Origin: JBCDCY01 sp039180875
GTDB lineage: Bacteria; Pseudomonadota; Alphaproteobacteria; Rhodobacterales; Rhodobacteraceae
Reading direction: 5' to 3'
Assembly: GCA_039180875.1 (NCBI GenBank)
Contig: JBCDCY010000011.1
Coordinates: forward strand, 62,001 to 126,000
Length of the DNA stretch: 64,000 nucleotides
Made by a program: the position numbers and the translations under genes. Positions within the stretch are counted from its first letter, which is position 1; every line of letters begins with the position of its first letter. Shown here in pieces: positions 8,780-17,136 of the stretch. The notes below the pieces were generated by a model. It was not told the origin of the DNA, searched no databases, and saw only the letters and a program-made list of their open reading frames with translations.

Positions 8780-10408
8780 TCAGGCGGAGCCCAGATCCCT
8801 TGCCTGCGCACGCAGCACGAATTTCTGGATCTTGCCGGTGGAGGTCTTGGGCAACTCGGCGAAGATCACCGTCTTCGGCCGCTTGAACCCGGCGAGGCGG
8901 GCGCGGCAGAACTCCAGGATGTCGTCTTCGGAGACGCCCGCATCTTCGCGCACCTCGACGAAGGCGCAGGGGGTCTCGCCCCACTTGTCGTCCGGGCGCG
9001 CTACCACGGCGGCTGCCGCCACGGCCGGATGGGCGTAGAGCACGTTCTCCACCTCAATGGAGCTCACATTCTCCCCGCCCGAGATGATCACGTCCTTCAG
9101 GCGATCGCGGATTTGGATGTAGCCGTTGGGGTGCATCACGGCGGCATCGCCCGACCAGTACCAGCCGTTGGCGAAGGCCTCCGCCGTTGCCTCGGGCGCC
9201 TTGTAGTAGCCCTTCATCACCGTGTTGCCGCGGAGCGCGATCTCCCCCTGGGTCTCGCCGTCGGCGGGGACCGGCGTGCCCGCTTCCCGGTCGAAGACCT
9301 GGGCCGCCTCGAACATCGGGAAGGGCACCCCCTGGCGGGAGGCGACGGCGGCGGCCTCCGCCCCGCTAAGCGCCTCCCATTCATCGCGCCAGAGGCATTG
9401 GGTGACGTGGCCGTAGGATTCGGTCAGCCCGTAGACATGGGTGACGGCGAAGCCGAGGGCGGCCATCGCCTCCAGCACCGACTGGGGCGGCGGCGCGGCG
9501 GCGGTGAAGACCTTCACCGGATGGGGCAGGTCGCGCTTCACCGGCGGCTTTGCGTCCACCAGCATCTGCAGCACCACGGGCGCACCGCCGAAGAAGTTCA
9601 CGCCGTGATCGCTGATGCTGTTGTAGATATGCGCGGCATTCACCTCGCGGGTGCAGACGATGGTGCCGGCCATCAGCGCGATGGCCCAGGCATGGCACCA
9701 GCCGTTGCAGTGAAATTGCGGCACGATGGCGAGGTAGACGGGATGGTGCGCCATCTCCCACGCCACGACGGTGCCCATGGCCATCAGATAGGCGCCTCGG
9801 TGGTGGTAGACCGCGCCCTTCGGCCGCCCGGTGGTGCCGGAGGTGTAGTTGATGGTGATCGCCTGCCACTCGTCGCCGAGCGTCGGCAGCGTGGCCTCCG
9901 GGTCGCCCTCGGCCAGCAGGGCCTCGTAGTCCAGGCTGCCGATCCCGGCGGCCGGCGGCCCCTCGCTGTCGCTGATGTCGACGACCAGCAGGTCGCGGCC
10001 AAGTTCCACCAGGGCTGCCTTGGCCAGGGCGCCGTACTGGCTGTCGACCAGCAGGACCCGGGCGTCGGAGTGCTCGAGGATGTAGGCGATCGTCTCCGCC
10101 TCGAGCCGGGTGTTGATCGGGTTCAGCACCGCGCCTGCCAGCGGCACGCCGAAATGCGCCTCCGTCATCTCGGGCGTGTTGGGCGCCAAGATCGAGACCG
10201 TGTCGCCAAGGCCGATGCCTCGCGCCGAAAGTGCTGAGGCCAGGCACCGGCAGCGAACCCTTGTCTCTCCCCAGGTATAGCGCCGCGCACCGTGGATGAT
10301 CGATGTCCGCTCCGGAAACACCAGGGCGGCGCGGTCGAGATAGCTGAGGGGGGAGAGCGCGACGTGGTTCGCCTCCACCTTGGCCAAGCGGTCGAATTCG
10401 GCGTGCAT
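8780..10408 (-). CDS. Fatty acyl-CoA ligase, AMP-binding family
   Basis: A 542-aa ANL-superfamily ligase that should activate a short- or medium-chain carboxylic acid via an acyl-AMP to its CoA thioester. The P-loop-like A3 motif YTSGTTGRPKG, the VYGLTESYG motif, the WYWSGDAAV/RDRLKDVIISGGENV hinge region and the final catalytic-Lys motif LPKTSTGKIQKF are all intact. PQFHCNGWCHAW is typical of the subfamily related to plant AAE butyrate/acetate ligases and many marine acyl-CoA synthetases. It is monocistronic, with a 103-bp divergent gap to the SGNH hydrolase gene. The exact substrate cannot be read from the sequence. Confidence 0.92.
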   Translation of the reverse strand: MHAEFDRLAKVEANHVALSPLSYLDRAALVFPERTSIIHGARRYTWGETRVRCRCLASALSARGIGLGDTVSILAPNTPEMTEAHFGVPLAGAVLNPINTRLEAETIAYILEHSDARVLLVDSQYGALAKAALVELGRDLLVVDISDSEGPPAAGIGSLDYEALLAEGDPEATLPTLGDEWQAITINYTSGTTGRPKGAVYHHRGAYLMAMGTVVAWEMAHHPVYLAIVPQFHCNGWCHAWAIALMAGTIVCTREVNAAHIYNSISDHGVNFFGGAPVVLQMLVDAKPPVKRDLPHPVKVFTAAAPPPQSVLEAMAALGFAVTHVYGLTESYGHVTQCLWRDEWEALSGAEAAAVASRQGVPFPMFEAAQVFDREAGTPVPADGETQGEIALRGNTVMKGYYKAPEATAEAFANGWYWSGDAAVMHPNGYIQIRDRLKDVIISGGENVSSIEVENVLYAHPAVAAAAVVARPDDKWGETPCAFVEVREDAGVSEDDILEFCRARLAGFKRPKTVIFAELPKTSTGKIQKFVLRAQARDLGSA

Positions 10409-10511
10409 GGGCTGGGTGTCCCTCTGATCCGGGCCTTATTGATGCCGTAGAATTGAGGATACCTGTCCCGGACGCTGGGGCAACCTGCCGCCCCGGATCA
10501 TCGGAGGGGAG

Positions 10512-11279
10512 ATGATGCGACGCGTCCTTGCGCCTTCGGGCGGCTGGCGGGCCTGGGCCGCCGCGCTCCTGCTGCTGCTGAGCCCGGCGGTTCCGGCCGG
10601 GGCCATGACCGACGATCTGCTCGGTCGCCTCGGCTGCGGCGTCCTGCCATCCGCCTCGATGCCCTGGCAGCTGACGCCCCGGGACGACGGGCCGCTCCGC
10701 ATCCTGGTCATCGGCTCCTCGTCGACCTCCGGCACCGGCGCAGGAGAGGCCGCGGCCGCCTATCCCACCCGCACCATGGCGCACCTATCGGCCAAGATGG
10801 CGGTCGAGCTCGTCGCCCACGGTGTGGGGGGAGAGCGGGCGACCGGGGCGCTCGCCCGGCTCGGGCCGTTGCTGCGGGAGACCCGGCCGCATCTGCTGGT
10901 CTGGCAGGTCGGCACCAACGACGCCCGGGGCCGGGTGCCCCTGGCGGAGCTCGCCATGACCCTCCGCACCGGCATCGCCCAGGCCCGCGCCGCGGCCGCC
11001 GCCGTGGTGCTCGTCGACCCGCAATACTACCCCTCCGTCGCGTCAGACCGGCACTACCGCGCCACCGTGGCAGAGATCGCGGCCGTCGCCCGGCAGGAGG
11101 GCACAGGGCTGGTCCAGCGCTTCGCCCGGATGGAACGGGCAGAGGCGCTCGGCCCCGCGGCGATGACCCGGATGCTCGCCCGCGACCGCTTCCACATGAG
11201 CGCCTTGGGCCATGAATGCCTGGCCCGCGACCTCTCCGCCCGGATCCTCGCCGCCCAGGGAACCGTCGCCGACGGCTGA
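10512..11279 (+). CDS. Secreted SGNH/GDSL-family hydrolase
   Basis: The 255-aa product has an N-terminal hydrophobic signal (about residues 12-32) and then the four SGNH blocks: the nucleophile in ILVIGSSSTSGTG, a Gly in block II, QVGTNDARG (block III) and DRFHMSALGHECLA, supplying the Asp-x-x-His pair (block V). It is therefore a probable periplasmic esterase, lipase or carbohydrate deacetylase; the substrate is unknown. Two ATG codons stand in tandem at 10512/10515 behind a strong GGAGGGGAG site. It is followed at once by an intrinsic terminator, so it is probably transcribed alone. Confidence 0.85.
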   Translation: MMRRVLAPSGGWRAWAAALLLLLSPAVPAGAMTDDLLGRLGCGVLPSASMPWQLTPRDDGPLRILVIGSSSTSGTGAGEAAAAYPTRTMAHLSAKMAVELVAHGVGGERATGALARLGPLLRETRPHLLVWQVGTNDARGRVPLAELAMTLRTGIAQARAAAAAVVLVDPQYYPSVASDRHYRATVAEIAAVARQEGTGLVQRFARMERAEALGPAAMTRMLARDRFHMSALGHECLARDLSARILAAQGTVADG

Positions 11280-11280
11280 T

Positions 11281-11308
11281 CCGGCCGCGCCCTGGCCGGT
11301 CTTCTTTT
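11281..11308 (+). terminator. Intrinsic terminator after the SGNH hydrolase gene
   Basis: CCGGCC (11281-11286) pairs with GGCCGG (11294-11299) around a 7-nt loop and is followed by TCTTCTTTT. It begins 2 bp after the stop codon. This is the best T-tailed hairpin I see in the window. Confidence 0.7.
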
Positions 11309-11317
11309 GAAACGGGG

Positions 11318-11343
11318 ATCACGCCGGAGAGAGGAGGCGTGAT
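11318..11343. promoter_or_regulatory. Inverted repeat before the DUF3179 gene
   Basis: ATCACGCC (11318-11325) and GGCGTGAT (11336-11343) form a perfect 8-bp inverted repeat with a 10-nt spacer, about 60 bp before the DUF3179 start. There is no T-run, so an operator or a leader hairpin is more likely than a terminator. Confidence 0.3.
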
Positions 11344-11404
11344 TGGTCAGCGGAACGGCGAGGCGCCATCTTTCGGCGGACCGCATCTGCCCGGAGACGT
11401 CGCC

Positions 11405-12793
11405 ATGCGCTTCACCCGCCGCTGCGCCCTCAGCCAGATGGGGGCGGCGACCGCCGGCCTCACCCTCGCCCCGACAGCCGCCCTGCCCCAGGCCGAAACG
11501 CTCGGCATCGACCGGGCGGTGGAGGCGCTGATCTTCGGCATCGACGCAAGGCGCGACGCAGCGCTGGAGGCGATCGAGGCCCACGGCAACGTCGACATCA
11601 TGCCGTCCCTCATCATGGCCCTGCGCTTCAGCCGCGGCGCCGGGCGCCCGCTGAACGCGGTGATGCAGGATTTGACCGGAGAGCGCGGGCGCGACGACTG
11701 GTTCCAATGGATGCTCTGGCAGCAGGCGCATGCCGAGGTCGTGCCCCACCCGTCCTACGTCGAGCTGAAGCGCACGGTCTACCGCGCCATCGACCCCAAC
11801 TTCGAGATCTTCCTCCGCCCCGAACACCTGCAGCCCGAACGGATGCGCATCCGATTGGAGGAGATCACCTGGGGCGGTGTCCGCAAGGACGGCATCCCGT
11901 CGCTGGACAATCCCGAATTACTGGCGGCGGCCGATGCCAGCTACCTCCGCGACGACGACCTGGTCTTCGGCGTCTCGATCAACGGTGATGCCCGGGCCTA
12001 TCCGCTCCGCATCATGGGCTGGCACGAGATGTTCAACGAGGTCATCGGCGACGTGCCGGTGGCGCTGGCCTACTGCACGCTCTGCGGCGCCGGCATCCTT
12101 TTCGAGACGCAGGTCGCGGGGCGGGAGAAGCCCTTCGTCTTCGGCTCCTCCGGCTTCCTCTACCGATCCAACAAGCTGATGTTCGACCGTGAGACCCACT
12201 CGCTCTGGAACCAGTTCACCGGCGAACCCGTGATGGGCCCCCTGGTCGACAGCGGCATCGTCCTCGGCCAGCGCCCGGTGACGATCGAACCCTGGTCGGC
12301 CTGGCGCGCGCGCAATCCCGAGACGCGGGTGCTGTCGCTCGAGACCGGGCACCGGCGCGACTACGGCTCCGGCGTGGTCTACCGCGAATACTTCGCGAGC
12401 GACGATCTGATGTTCCCAGCCCTGGTCGACCAGGCGCAGCTGCAGCAGAAGGACTACGTCTTCGGCATCCGCACTTTCGGCGCCGCCAAGGCCTGGCCGA
12501 TCGAGGTCTTCGCCGGCGGCCGGGTGATCAACGACGCCGTGGGCGACCTGAACGTCGTGCTGATCGGCGACGCCGCGGGTCGGACGGTGCGCGCCTACGA
12601 CCGCGGCGCACGGCAGTTCACCGCGGGCAGCACCCCGTCCGAACTGCGGGCCGACGGTGCCAGCTGGCAGGTGGCGGAGGAGGCGCTCACCGGCCCCGGC
12701 GGTGCCACCGCCCCCCGGGTCGCCGGCCATATCGCCTACTGGTTCGCCTGGGACGGCTATCTCGGCGCCCGCTCGGACCTCTACCAGGGCTAA
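11405..12793 (+). CDS. DUF3179 domain-containing secreted protein
   Basis: The 462-aa product begins with a signal region in which RRCALSQMG resembles a twin-arginine motif, followed by an Ala/Gly-rich hydrophobic stretch to about residue 28. The body matches DUF3179: VFGVSINGDARAYPLRIMGW, VALAYCTLCGAGILFE, SLWNQFTGEPVMGP and a C-terminal VFAGGRVINDAVG. The paired cysteines in AYCTLCGAG are a family hallmark and may bind metal or a cofactor. The frame is open further upstream, but ATG 11405 gives the signal peptide. The family's function is unknown; export to the periplasm is inferred. Confidence 0.88.
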   Translation: MRFTRRCALSQMGAATAGLTLAPTAALPQAETLGIDRAVEALIFGIDARRDAALEAIEAHGNVDIMPSLIMALRFSRGAGRPLNAVMQDLTGERGRDDWFQWMLWQQAHAEVVPHPSYVELKRTVYRAIDPNFEIFLRPEHLQPERMRIRLEEITWGGVRKDGIPSLDNPELLAAADASYLRDDDLVFGVSINGDARAYPLRIMGWHEMFNEVIGDVPVALAYCTLCGAGILFETQVAGREKPFVFGSSGFLYRSNKLMFDRETHSLWNQFTGEPVMGPLVDSGIVLGQRPVTIEPWSAWRARNPETRVLSLETGHRRDYGSGVVYREYFASDDLMFPALVDQAQLQQKDYVFGIRTFGAAKAWPIEVFAGGRVINDAVGDLNVVLIGDAAGRTVRAYDRGARQFTAGSTPSELRADGASWQVAEEALTGPGGATAPRVAGHIAYWFAWDGYLGARSDLYQG

Positions 12794-12821
12794 GGCACGC
12801 CCGCGGCCGGCGCGGCATGTT

Positions 12822-12889
12822 GGATATTTGAGCCGCTGCGAAAGCCCGAGCGACCTTCTTGCTGGTCCCAATATCCCCGCCGGAGGCAT
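12822..12889. repeat. Dispersed palindromic intergenic repeat, copy A
   Basis: This copy begins GGATATTTGAGCCGCTGCGA and ends AATATCCCCGCCGGAGGCAT. The outer GGATATT/AATATCC ends pair, with an inner GCGAAAG...CTTCTTGC partial hairpin. It is closely similar to copies at 33210-33278 and 44219-44284 and shares its first half with 21404-21411. It lies between the DUF3179 gene and the next gene and may end transcription or fold in RNA. Confidence 0.75.
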
Positions 12890-13009
12890 GGCGGCCCGAG
12901 CGCGGCCGGGGCCTCGCGCAGGTGATACGGTCCGACGACCCAAGTCTGGCCTAATTTCTATGGCAGCCGTCCGGGCCAGGTCGGATGGGCCATATGCGGA
13001 GAGATGGCG

Positions 13010-13789
13010 ATGAGACGGATCCTGGGCTTCGGCGTTGCGGCGATCATGGCGGCGACGGTGACGCTGCTTCTCTTGAATCTGGAGCCGCAATTCTCCCGCG
13101 AAGACGGTGGTTGGCTTAGCGCTGTCGGCCAGACCCGCGGCGATATCGACGTCGACGACATAGATCGGGCGGTGCAGGCCGAGGGGTCGGAGCTTATGGC
13201 GCTCCTCAAGCAGGAGCTCCCGGCGGAGTACGCGCAGATGCTGGCGGACCTGGCCGAGATGGTGCGGGGCGGTGCCGACCCCGACGAGATCTACCGGCAT
13301 TCGGCCGACGCGACGGCCCGGATCCGCCGCGACGGCGCCTCCATCGTGGCCGGCGCCCCCGACCCCGCCCTGATCGAGGTCCTGGACACCGCCCGCACGC
13401 TTCTCGTCGCGGTGCGCGAGCAATACGGCAAGGAGACCTGCGCCCGCTTCGCCGCCCGCGGCCCCGCGATCTTCGACCGCCGCCAGATCGCCCCGCTGAA
13501 CGAACCGATGGACCGCCACGGCACCGCGATGCTGCGCGCCATCGCCCGGGCCCGGGCGGAGGAGACGCCGCGCTTTCCCGCCAATCACAGCGACCAGGAG
13601 GCGCTGCGCAGCGCCTTCCTCGCCGCCGGCGGGACCGATGAGGATCTGCAGAAGATCGCGGCCAATGATAACACCGATGCCGCCGCCTGCGCCCGCCTCG
13701 ACCTGCTGATGCGCACATCTACCGAGATACCGGGTGCGCGCGGGGCCCGCCTGCGCGCCATGATGGTCTCGGCCCTCGCCGGCAGCTAG
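13010..13789 (+). CDS. Unidentified membrane-anchored or exported protein
   Basis: A 259-aa product with one N-terminal hydrophobic helix (about residues 5-22, GFGVAAIMAATVTLLLLN) and an otherwise hydrophilic, Ala/Arg/Glu-rich, probably all-helical periplasmic body. I recognise no domain. Two cysteines (YGKETCARFA and AACARLD) could form a disulphide outside the cytoplasm. ATG 13004 abuts the GGAGAG ribosome-binding site (12998-13003), so the second ATG at 13010, six nt away, is the better start. It lies between repeat copy A and the EamA transporter gene, with gaps of about 120 and 206 bp; no partner is implied. Confidence 0.7.
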   Translation: MRRILGFGVAAIMAATVTLLLLNLEPQFSREDGGWLSAVGQTRGDIDVDDIDRAVQAEGSELMALLKQELPAEYAQMLADLAEMVRGGADPDEIYRHSADATARIRRDGASIVAGAPDPALIEVLDTARTLLVAVREQYGKETCARFAARGPAIFDRRQIAPLNEPMDRHGTAMLRAIARARAEETPRFPANHSDQEALRSAFLAAGGTDEDLQKIAANDNTDAAACARLDLLMRTSTEIPGARGARLRAMMVSALAGS

Positions 13790-13995
13790 GGCGCTCTCGG
13801 TCCGCATCGGACGACTAGCCCGGACGGGTGAGGCAGCCGTCCGCCGACCTGAAGCACGCCACCGGCGGCGCGCCCCAAACAGGCAGTGTCGTGTCGGAAA
13901 TTGCGTTCACGATCAGCACCTTGCTGAGCGGGAGCGCGGTTTCCGATTCCGTTTGATCGGCTTTTGCTCTAGGTCCGGGGGAGGAGCCCCCGACG

Positions 13996-14916
13996 ATGCC
14001 CCTCAGCCCGATCCAGTCGCCGCAGCCGGCCGCCGCCGGCACGGCCGAGAACGCCCGCGGCGCTGCCTTCATGATGGCGGCGATGGCTGCGTTTGCGGTG
14101 AACGATGCCTTGGTCAAGGTCGTGGCGCCGGAGATCGGGCTCTTCCAGACCATCTTCCTGCGCGGCGCTGCAGCCAGCGTGCTGATCGGCCTCCTCGCCT
14201 GGCGAATGCGGGCCTTTCGTGGCCTACCGGGCCGGCGCGACAGCGGGATCATCGGGCTCCGCACCCTGGGCGAGCTTGGCGGGACGGTGTTCTTCCTCAC
14301 CGCCCTCATCAACATGCCCCTCGCCAATGCGACCGCGATCCTGCAGTCGCTGCCGCTGGCCGTGGCGCTCGGCGCCGCGCTCTTCCTGCGAGAGCCCATC
14401 GGCTGGCGCCGTAGCCTCGCCATCGCCGCGGGCTTTGCCGGCGTCCTGCTGATCGTGCGGCCAGGGGCGGCCGGGTTCAACGTCTACGCCCTCTCGGCGC
14501 TGGCGGCGGTGCTGTTCATCGCGCTCCGCGATCTGACCACGCGGCGGCTGAGCGCCGGGGTAAGCTCGGTCTTCGTCACGTTCGTCACCTCCTGCGCCTC
14601 CGCCCTCCTCGGCCTTGTCGGCACGCTGGCCGGGGACTGGACGCCGGTGGATGGATGGGTGATGGCGCTCATCCTGGCGAGTGCCGCCAGCATCCTGCTG
14701 GCCTACCTCTTCTCGATCCTGGCGATGCGGGTGGGCGAGGTCGGCTTCACCGCGCCCTTTCGCTATTCGATCCTGATCTGGGCCCTGATCCTCGGCGCGC
14801 TGGTCTTTGGCGAGGTGCCCGACGGCTGGACCATCGCCGGCAGCGTCCTCATCGTGGCCACCGGGCTCTTCACCTTTTTTCGAGAGCGCCAGATGGCGCG
14901 GCGGTCGGGCAGCTAG
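13996..14916 (+). CDS. EamA/DMT-family transporter
   Basis: This 306-aa integral membrane protein has about ten hydrophobic helices in two homologous halves, the EamA arrangement, with typical segments AFMMAAMAAFAVNDALVK (helix 1), ATAILQSLPLAVALGAALFL (end of half 1) and the IWALILGALVFGEVPDGWT motif of the second half. DMT carriers export amino acids or other small metabolites; the substrate cannot be told. A strong GGGGGAGGAG site precedes the ATG. It converges on the universal stress protein gene, 15 bp between stops. A second, distinct EamA protein is encoded at 49822-50676. Confidence 0.88.
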   Translation: MPLSPIQSPQPAAAGTAENARGAAFMMAAMAAFAVNDALVKVVAPEIGLFQTIFLRGAAASVLIGLLAWRMRAFRGLPGRRDSGIIGLRTLGELGGTVFFLTALINMPLANATAILQSLPLAVALGAALFLREPIGWRRSLAIAAGFAGVLLIVRPGAAGFNVYALSALAAVLFIALRDLTTRRLSAGVSSVFVTFVTSCASALLGLVGTLAGDWTPVDGWVMALILASAASILLAYLFSILAMRVGEVGFTAPFRYSILIWALILGALVFGEVPDGWTIAGSVLIVATGLFTFFRERQMARRSGS

Positions 14917-14931
14917 CCGTGAGGCCCCGGC

Positions 14932-15765
14932 CTAGTGGGCCATCAAGGTCTGGACCGTCGCCCCCTCGATGATCTCTTGCGTCACGCCGCCGAAGATGCG
15001 TTCGCGCAGGCGCGCATGGCCATAGCCGCCCATGACGATCAGATCGGCGCCGATCTCGCGGGCCCGGGCGCTCAGCACCTCGGCCACCCGACGGCCGCCA
15101 GACGGCACTGGATCGACGCTCACCTTGATGTCGTGCCGGGCGAGGTAGCTGGCGATGCCATGGCCGGGTTCGGGCCCGTGACCGTCCTCCGCCGGGACCG
15201 GATCGACCAGCACCGCATGCACCTCGGCCGCGCCTTGCAGGATGCCGATGGCGGCGGCGACGGCGCGGTTGACCTCGGTCGTGGCGTTCCAGGCCAGCAC
15301 CACCCGCTCTGCATGGGCAAAGGGCGTCTTCGGATCGGGCCGCAGCAGGACCGGGCGGCCGGAGTGGAAAAGCGCACCGTCGAGCGCGGCGCGCTGCTCC
15401 GCCTCCCAGCCCGGCGCATCGGGGTCGATCAGGGTGATATCGGCATAGCGGGCACGCTGGGCCACGAGGTCGTCGACCATCATCGGCACGACGCAATGGG
15501 GATCGACGTCGCCCGAGACGCCGGCCGCAGCCAGGGTCTGCTCCACCTCCTCGGCCCGGCCGATCGCCGCCTGCTGACCGCTCCGCGTCTCGCCGGCCCA
15601 AAGATCGGCAGCGGCATGGGCGTAGGACGAGGTCGGAGGAATCGGCGCCCGGGCAACGATCGTCACCCCGAGATGAGCCTCCAACAATTGCGAGAGCGCG
15701 ATCGCCCGGTGCAGCCGATCCAACGGCTCATCACACCCGAGCACCATATTGAGCGTACGAAACAC
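14932..15765 (-). CDS. Universal stress protein, tandem Usp domains
   Basis: The 277-aa product has two Usp-like halves. The second retains the ATP-binding signature at its end (IVMGGYGHARLRERIFGGVT), while the first lacks a clear G-x2-G-x9-G loop, the usual situation in tandem Usp proteins. Three starts are possible: GTG at 15783, GTG at 15765 (giving MFRTLNMVLGCDEP, which resembles Usp N-termini best and is chosen) and ATG at 15747. Function would be stress survival through nucleotide-dependent binding in the cytoplasm. It is monocistronic, upstream of nothing obvious. Confidence 0.85.
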   Translation of the reverse strand: MFRTLNMVLGCDEPLDRLHRAIALSQLLEAHLGVTIVARAPIPPTSSYAHAAADLWAGETRSGQQAAIGRAEEVEQTLAAAGVSGDVDPHCVVPMMVDDLVAQRARYADITLIDPDAPGWEAEQRAALDGALFHSGRPVLLRPDPKTPFAHAERVVLAWNATTEVNRAVAAAIGILQGAAEVHAVLVDPVPAEDGHGPEPGHGIASYLARHDIKVSVDPVPSGGRRVAEVLSARAREIGADLIVMGGYGHARLRERIFGGVTQEIIEGATVQTLMAH

Positions 15766-15865
15766 GAGGCCACCCACCACCACAGAAGCGTTGCCAGTAA
15801 CAACTTAAGACAAATGGGCGGCCCGGTCTGCGCGAAATCGCACCTGGTCTCAGCGCCAGCTGCGC

Positions 15866-16252
15866 TCAGGCGCGGTCGAGATGGGCGTGGATCGTGTTCC
15901 AGCGCTTCTCCGCCACCTCGCCATTCTCGCGCAAATCGAGGCTCAGGGCAAATGGCTGGGCGCCGAGCTGGGGATGGAGCGCCGTCTCGGCCGCAGCATA
16001 GACCGTCTCGCCGATGCACTGGCGGGTGACCAGGTCGCGCCCCCGGCCGATCCGCAGCACCATGTCGGCGAAGTGCAGATCCGGGCTGCCGTCGGCCACC
16101 GCCTGGGCCGAGGCAACGAAAGCGCGGACCCGGATGCCGCCGAGGGGGAAGGCCCCGGTGGCCAGCAGCGCATCGCGGAGCGTCGCGCAAAGCGCCCCGA
16201 GATCGACGATCTTGTCGAGGCCGTTGGAGACCTCCAGCGTCAGATGCGGCAT
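15866..16252 (-). CDS. 5-carboxymethyl-2-hydroxymuconate delta-isomerase family protein
   Basis: A 128-aa tautomerase-fold protein starting MPHLTLEVSNGL, which leaves the catalytic amino-terminal Pro after Met removal. The length and the LGGIRVRAFV and LHFADMVLRIGRGR segments match the CHMI (HpaF/HpcD) family, which isomerises the ring-cleavage product of homoprotocatechuate. Its start is 3 bp from the stop of the HpcH/HpaI-family aldolase gene upstream, so the two form an operon. No extradiol dioxygenase or HpaE dehydrogenase is in the window, so the full homoprotocatechuate pathway cannot be claimed. Confidence 0.9.
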   Translation of the reverse strand: MPHLTLEVSNGLDKIVDLGALCATLRDALLATGAFPLGGIRVRAFVASAQAVADGSPDLHFADMVLRIGRGRDLVTRQCIGETVYAAAETALHPQLGAQPFALSLDLRENGEVAEKRWNTIHAHLDRA

Positions 16253-16255
16253 GGC

Positions 16256-17044
16256 TCAGTCCCCCATCGCATCGCGGGCAGCGGCGGCCTGCCGGTACAG
16301 ATCCTGGGCCGCCCGGGCGTAGAGCGTCGCGTCCGCCCCCACCGCAACCAGTCGGGCGCCGAGGCGCATCGCGCCCGCCGCCATCTCCGGGTCCGAGGCG
16401 AAGATCGCGGCGGCCTTGCCGGTGGCGCCGATGCGCCGCAGCGCATCCTCGATCGCCGCCCCGACCTCCGCCGCGCCGGGATTGCCAAGATGGCCCATGG
16501 AGGCCGCGAGGTCGCTCGGCCCGACGAACAGGCCGTCGACGCCGTCGACCGCGGCGATCGCCTCGATCTGGTCGAGGGCGGCGGCGCTCTCGATCTGCAA
16601 GAGCAGGCAGATCTCCCGCTCCGCCGTCGTCAGGTAGTCGCCGATCCGCCCCCAATCGGACGCGCGGCCGAGCGCGGCGCCCACGCCCCTGATGCCGGCC
16701 GGCGGATAGCGGGTGGCGGCGACCAGGCGCGCGGCCTCCTCTGCCGTCTCGACCATCGGGATGATGAGGGTCTGCGCCCCGGCATCGAGGGCCTGCTTGA
16801 TCAGCCAGGGCTCGCCCACCGGCAGGCGGACCGCGGCGGGCGTGCCGGTGCCGGCCAACACCTGAAGCTGGGCGGTGATGGTCGGGATGTCGTTCGGCCC
16901 ATGCTCCCCATCCACCACCACGCAGTCGAACCCGGCGCGACCTGAAAGTTCCGCCACGTAAGCGTTCGCCAGGCCGAGCCAGAGGCAGAGCATCGGCGGC
17001 CCGTCGCCCAGCCGCGCTTTCAGGGCGTTCGTCGGTGGCGGCAT
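16256..17044 (-). CDS. HpcH/HpaI aldolase family protein
   Basis: A 262-aa class II pyruvate aldolase of the HpaI type, expected to cleave a 4-hydroxy-2-oxo acid to pyruvate and an aldehyde. Key segments are FDCVVVDGEHGPND (catalytic His), LLLQIESAAALDQIEAIAAV (metal-binding Glu) and DGLFVGPSDLAASMGH (metal-binding Asp). ATG 17044 follows GGGAGGGAAG; the frame remains open upstream but without homology. It is the first gene of the minus-strand pair with the CHM isomerase and is divergent from the MBL-fold gene 92 bp away. Confidence 0.92.
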   Translation of the reverse strand: MPPPTNALKARLGDGPPMLCLWLGLANAYVAELSGRAGFDCVVVDGEHGPNDIPTITAQLQVLAGTGTPAAVRLPVGEPWLIKQALDAGAQTLIIPMVETAEEAARLVAATRYPPAGIRGVGAALGRASDWGRIGDYLTTAEREICLLLQIESAAALDQIEAIAAVDGVDGLFVGPSDLAASMGHLGNPGAAEVGAAIEDALRRIGATGKAAAIFASDPEMAAGAMRLGARLVAVGADATLYARAAQDLYRQAAAARDAMGD

Positions 17045-17136
17045 CGTCTTCCCTCCCGGACCTCGCGGCGCAACTCTGGACCGCCGCGCGCGGTTCTGCC
17101 ACCCTCCAAGCGCATCGGCGTTGGGGGCACATACAT

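Noticed and set aside
13815..13995. An open minus-strand frame in the gap before the EamA gene
   Set aside because: No ribosome-binding site or recognisable start within the gap; the longer frame is a shadow of the EamA gene.
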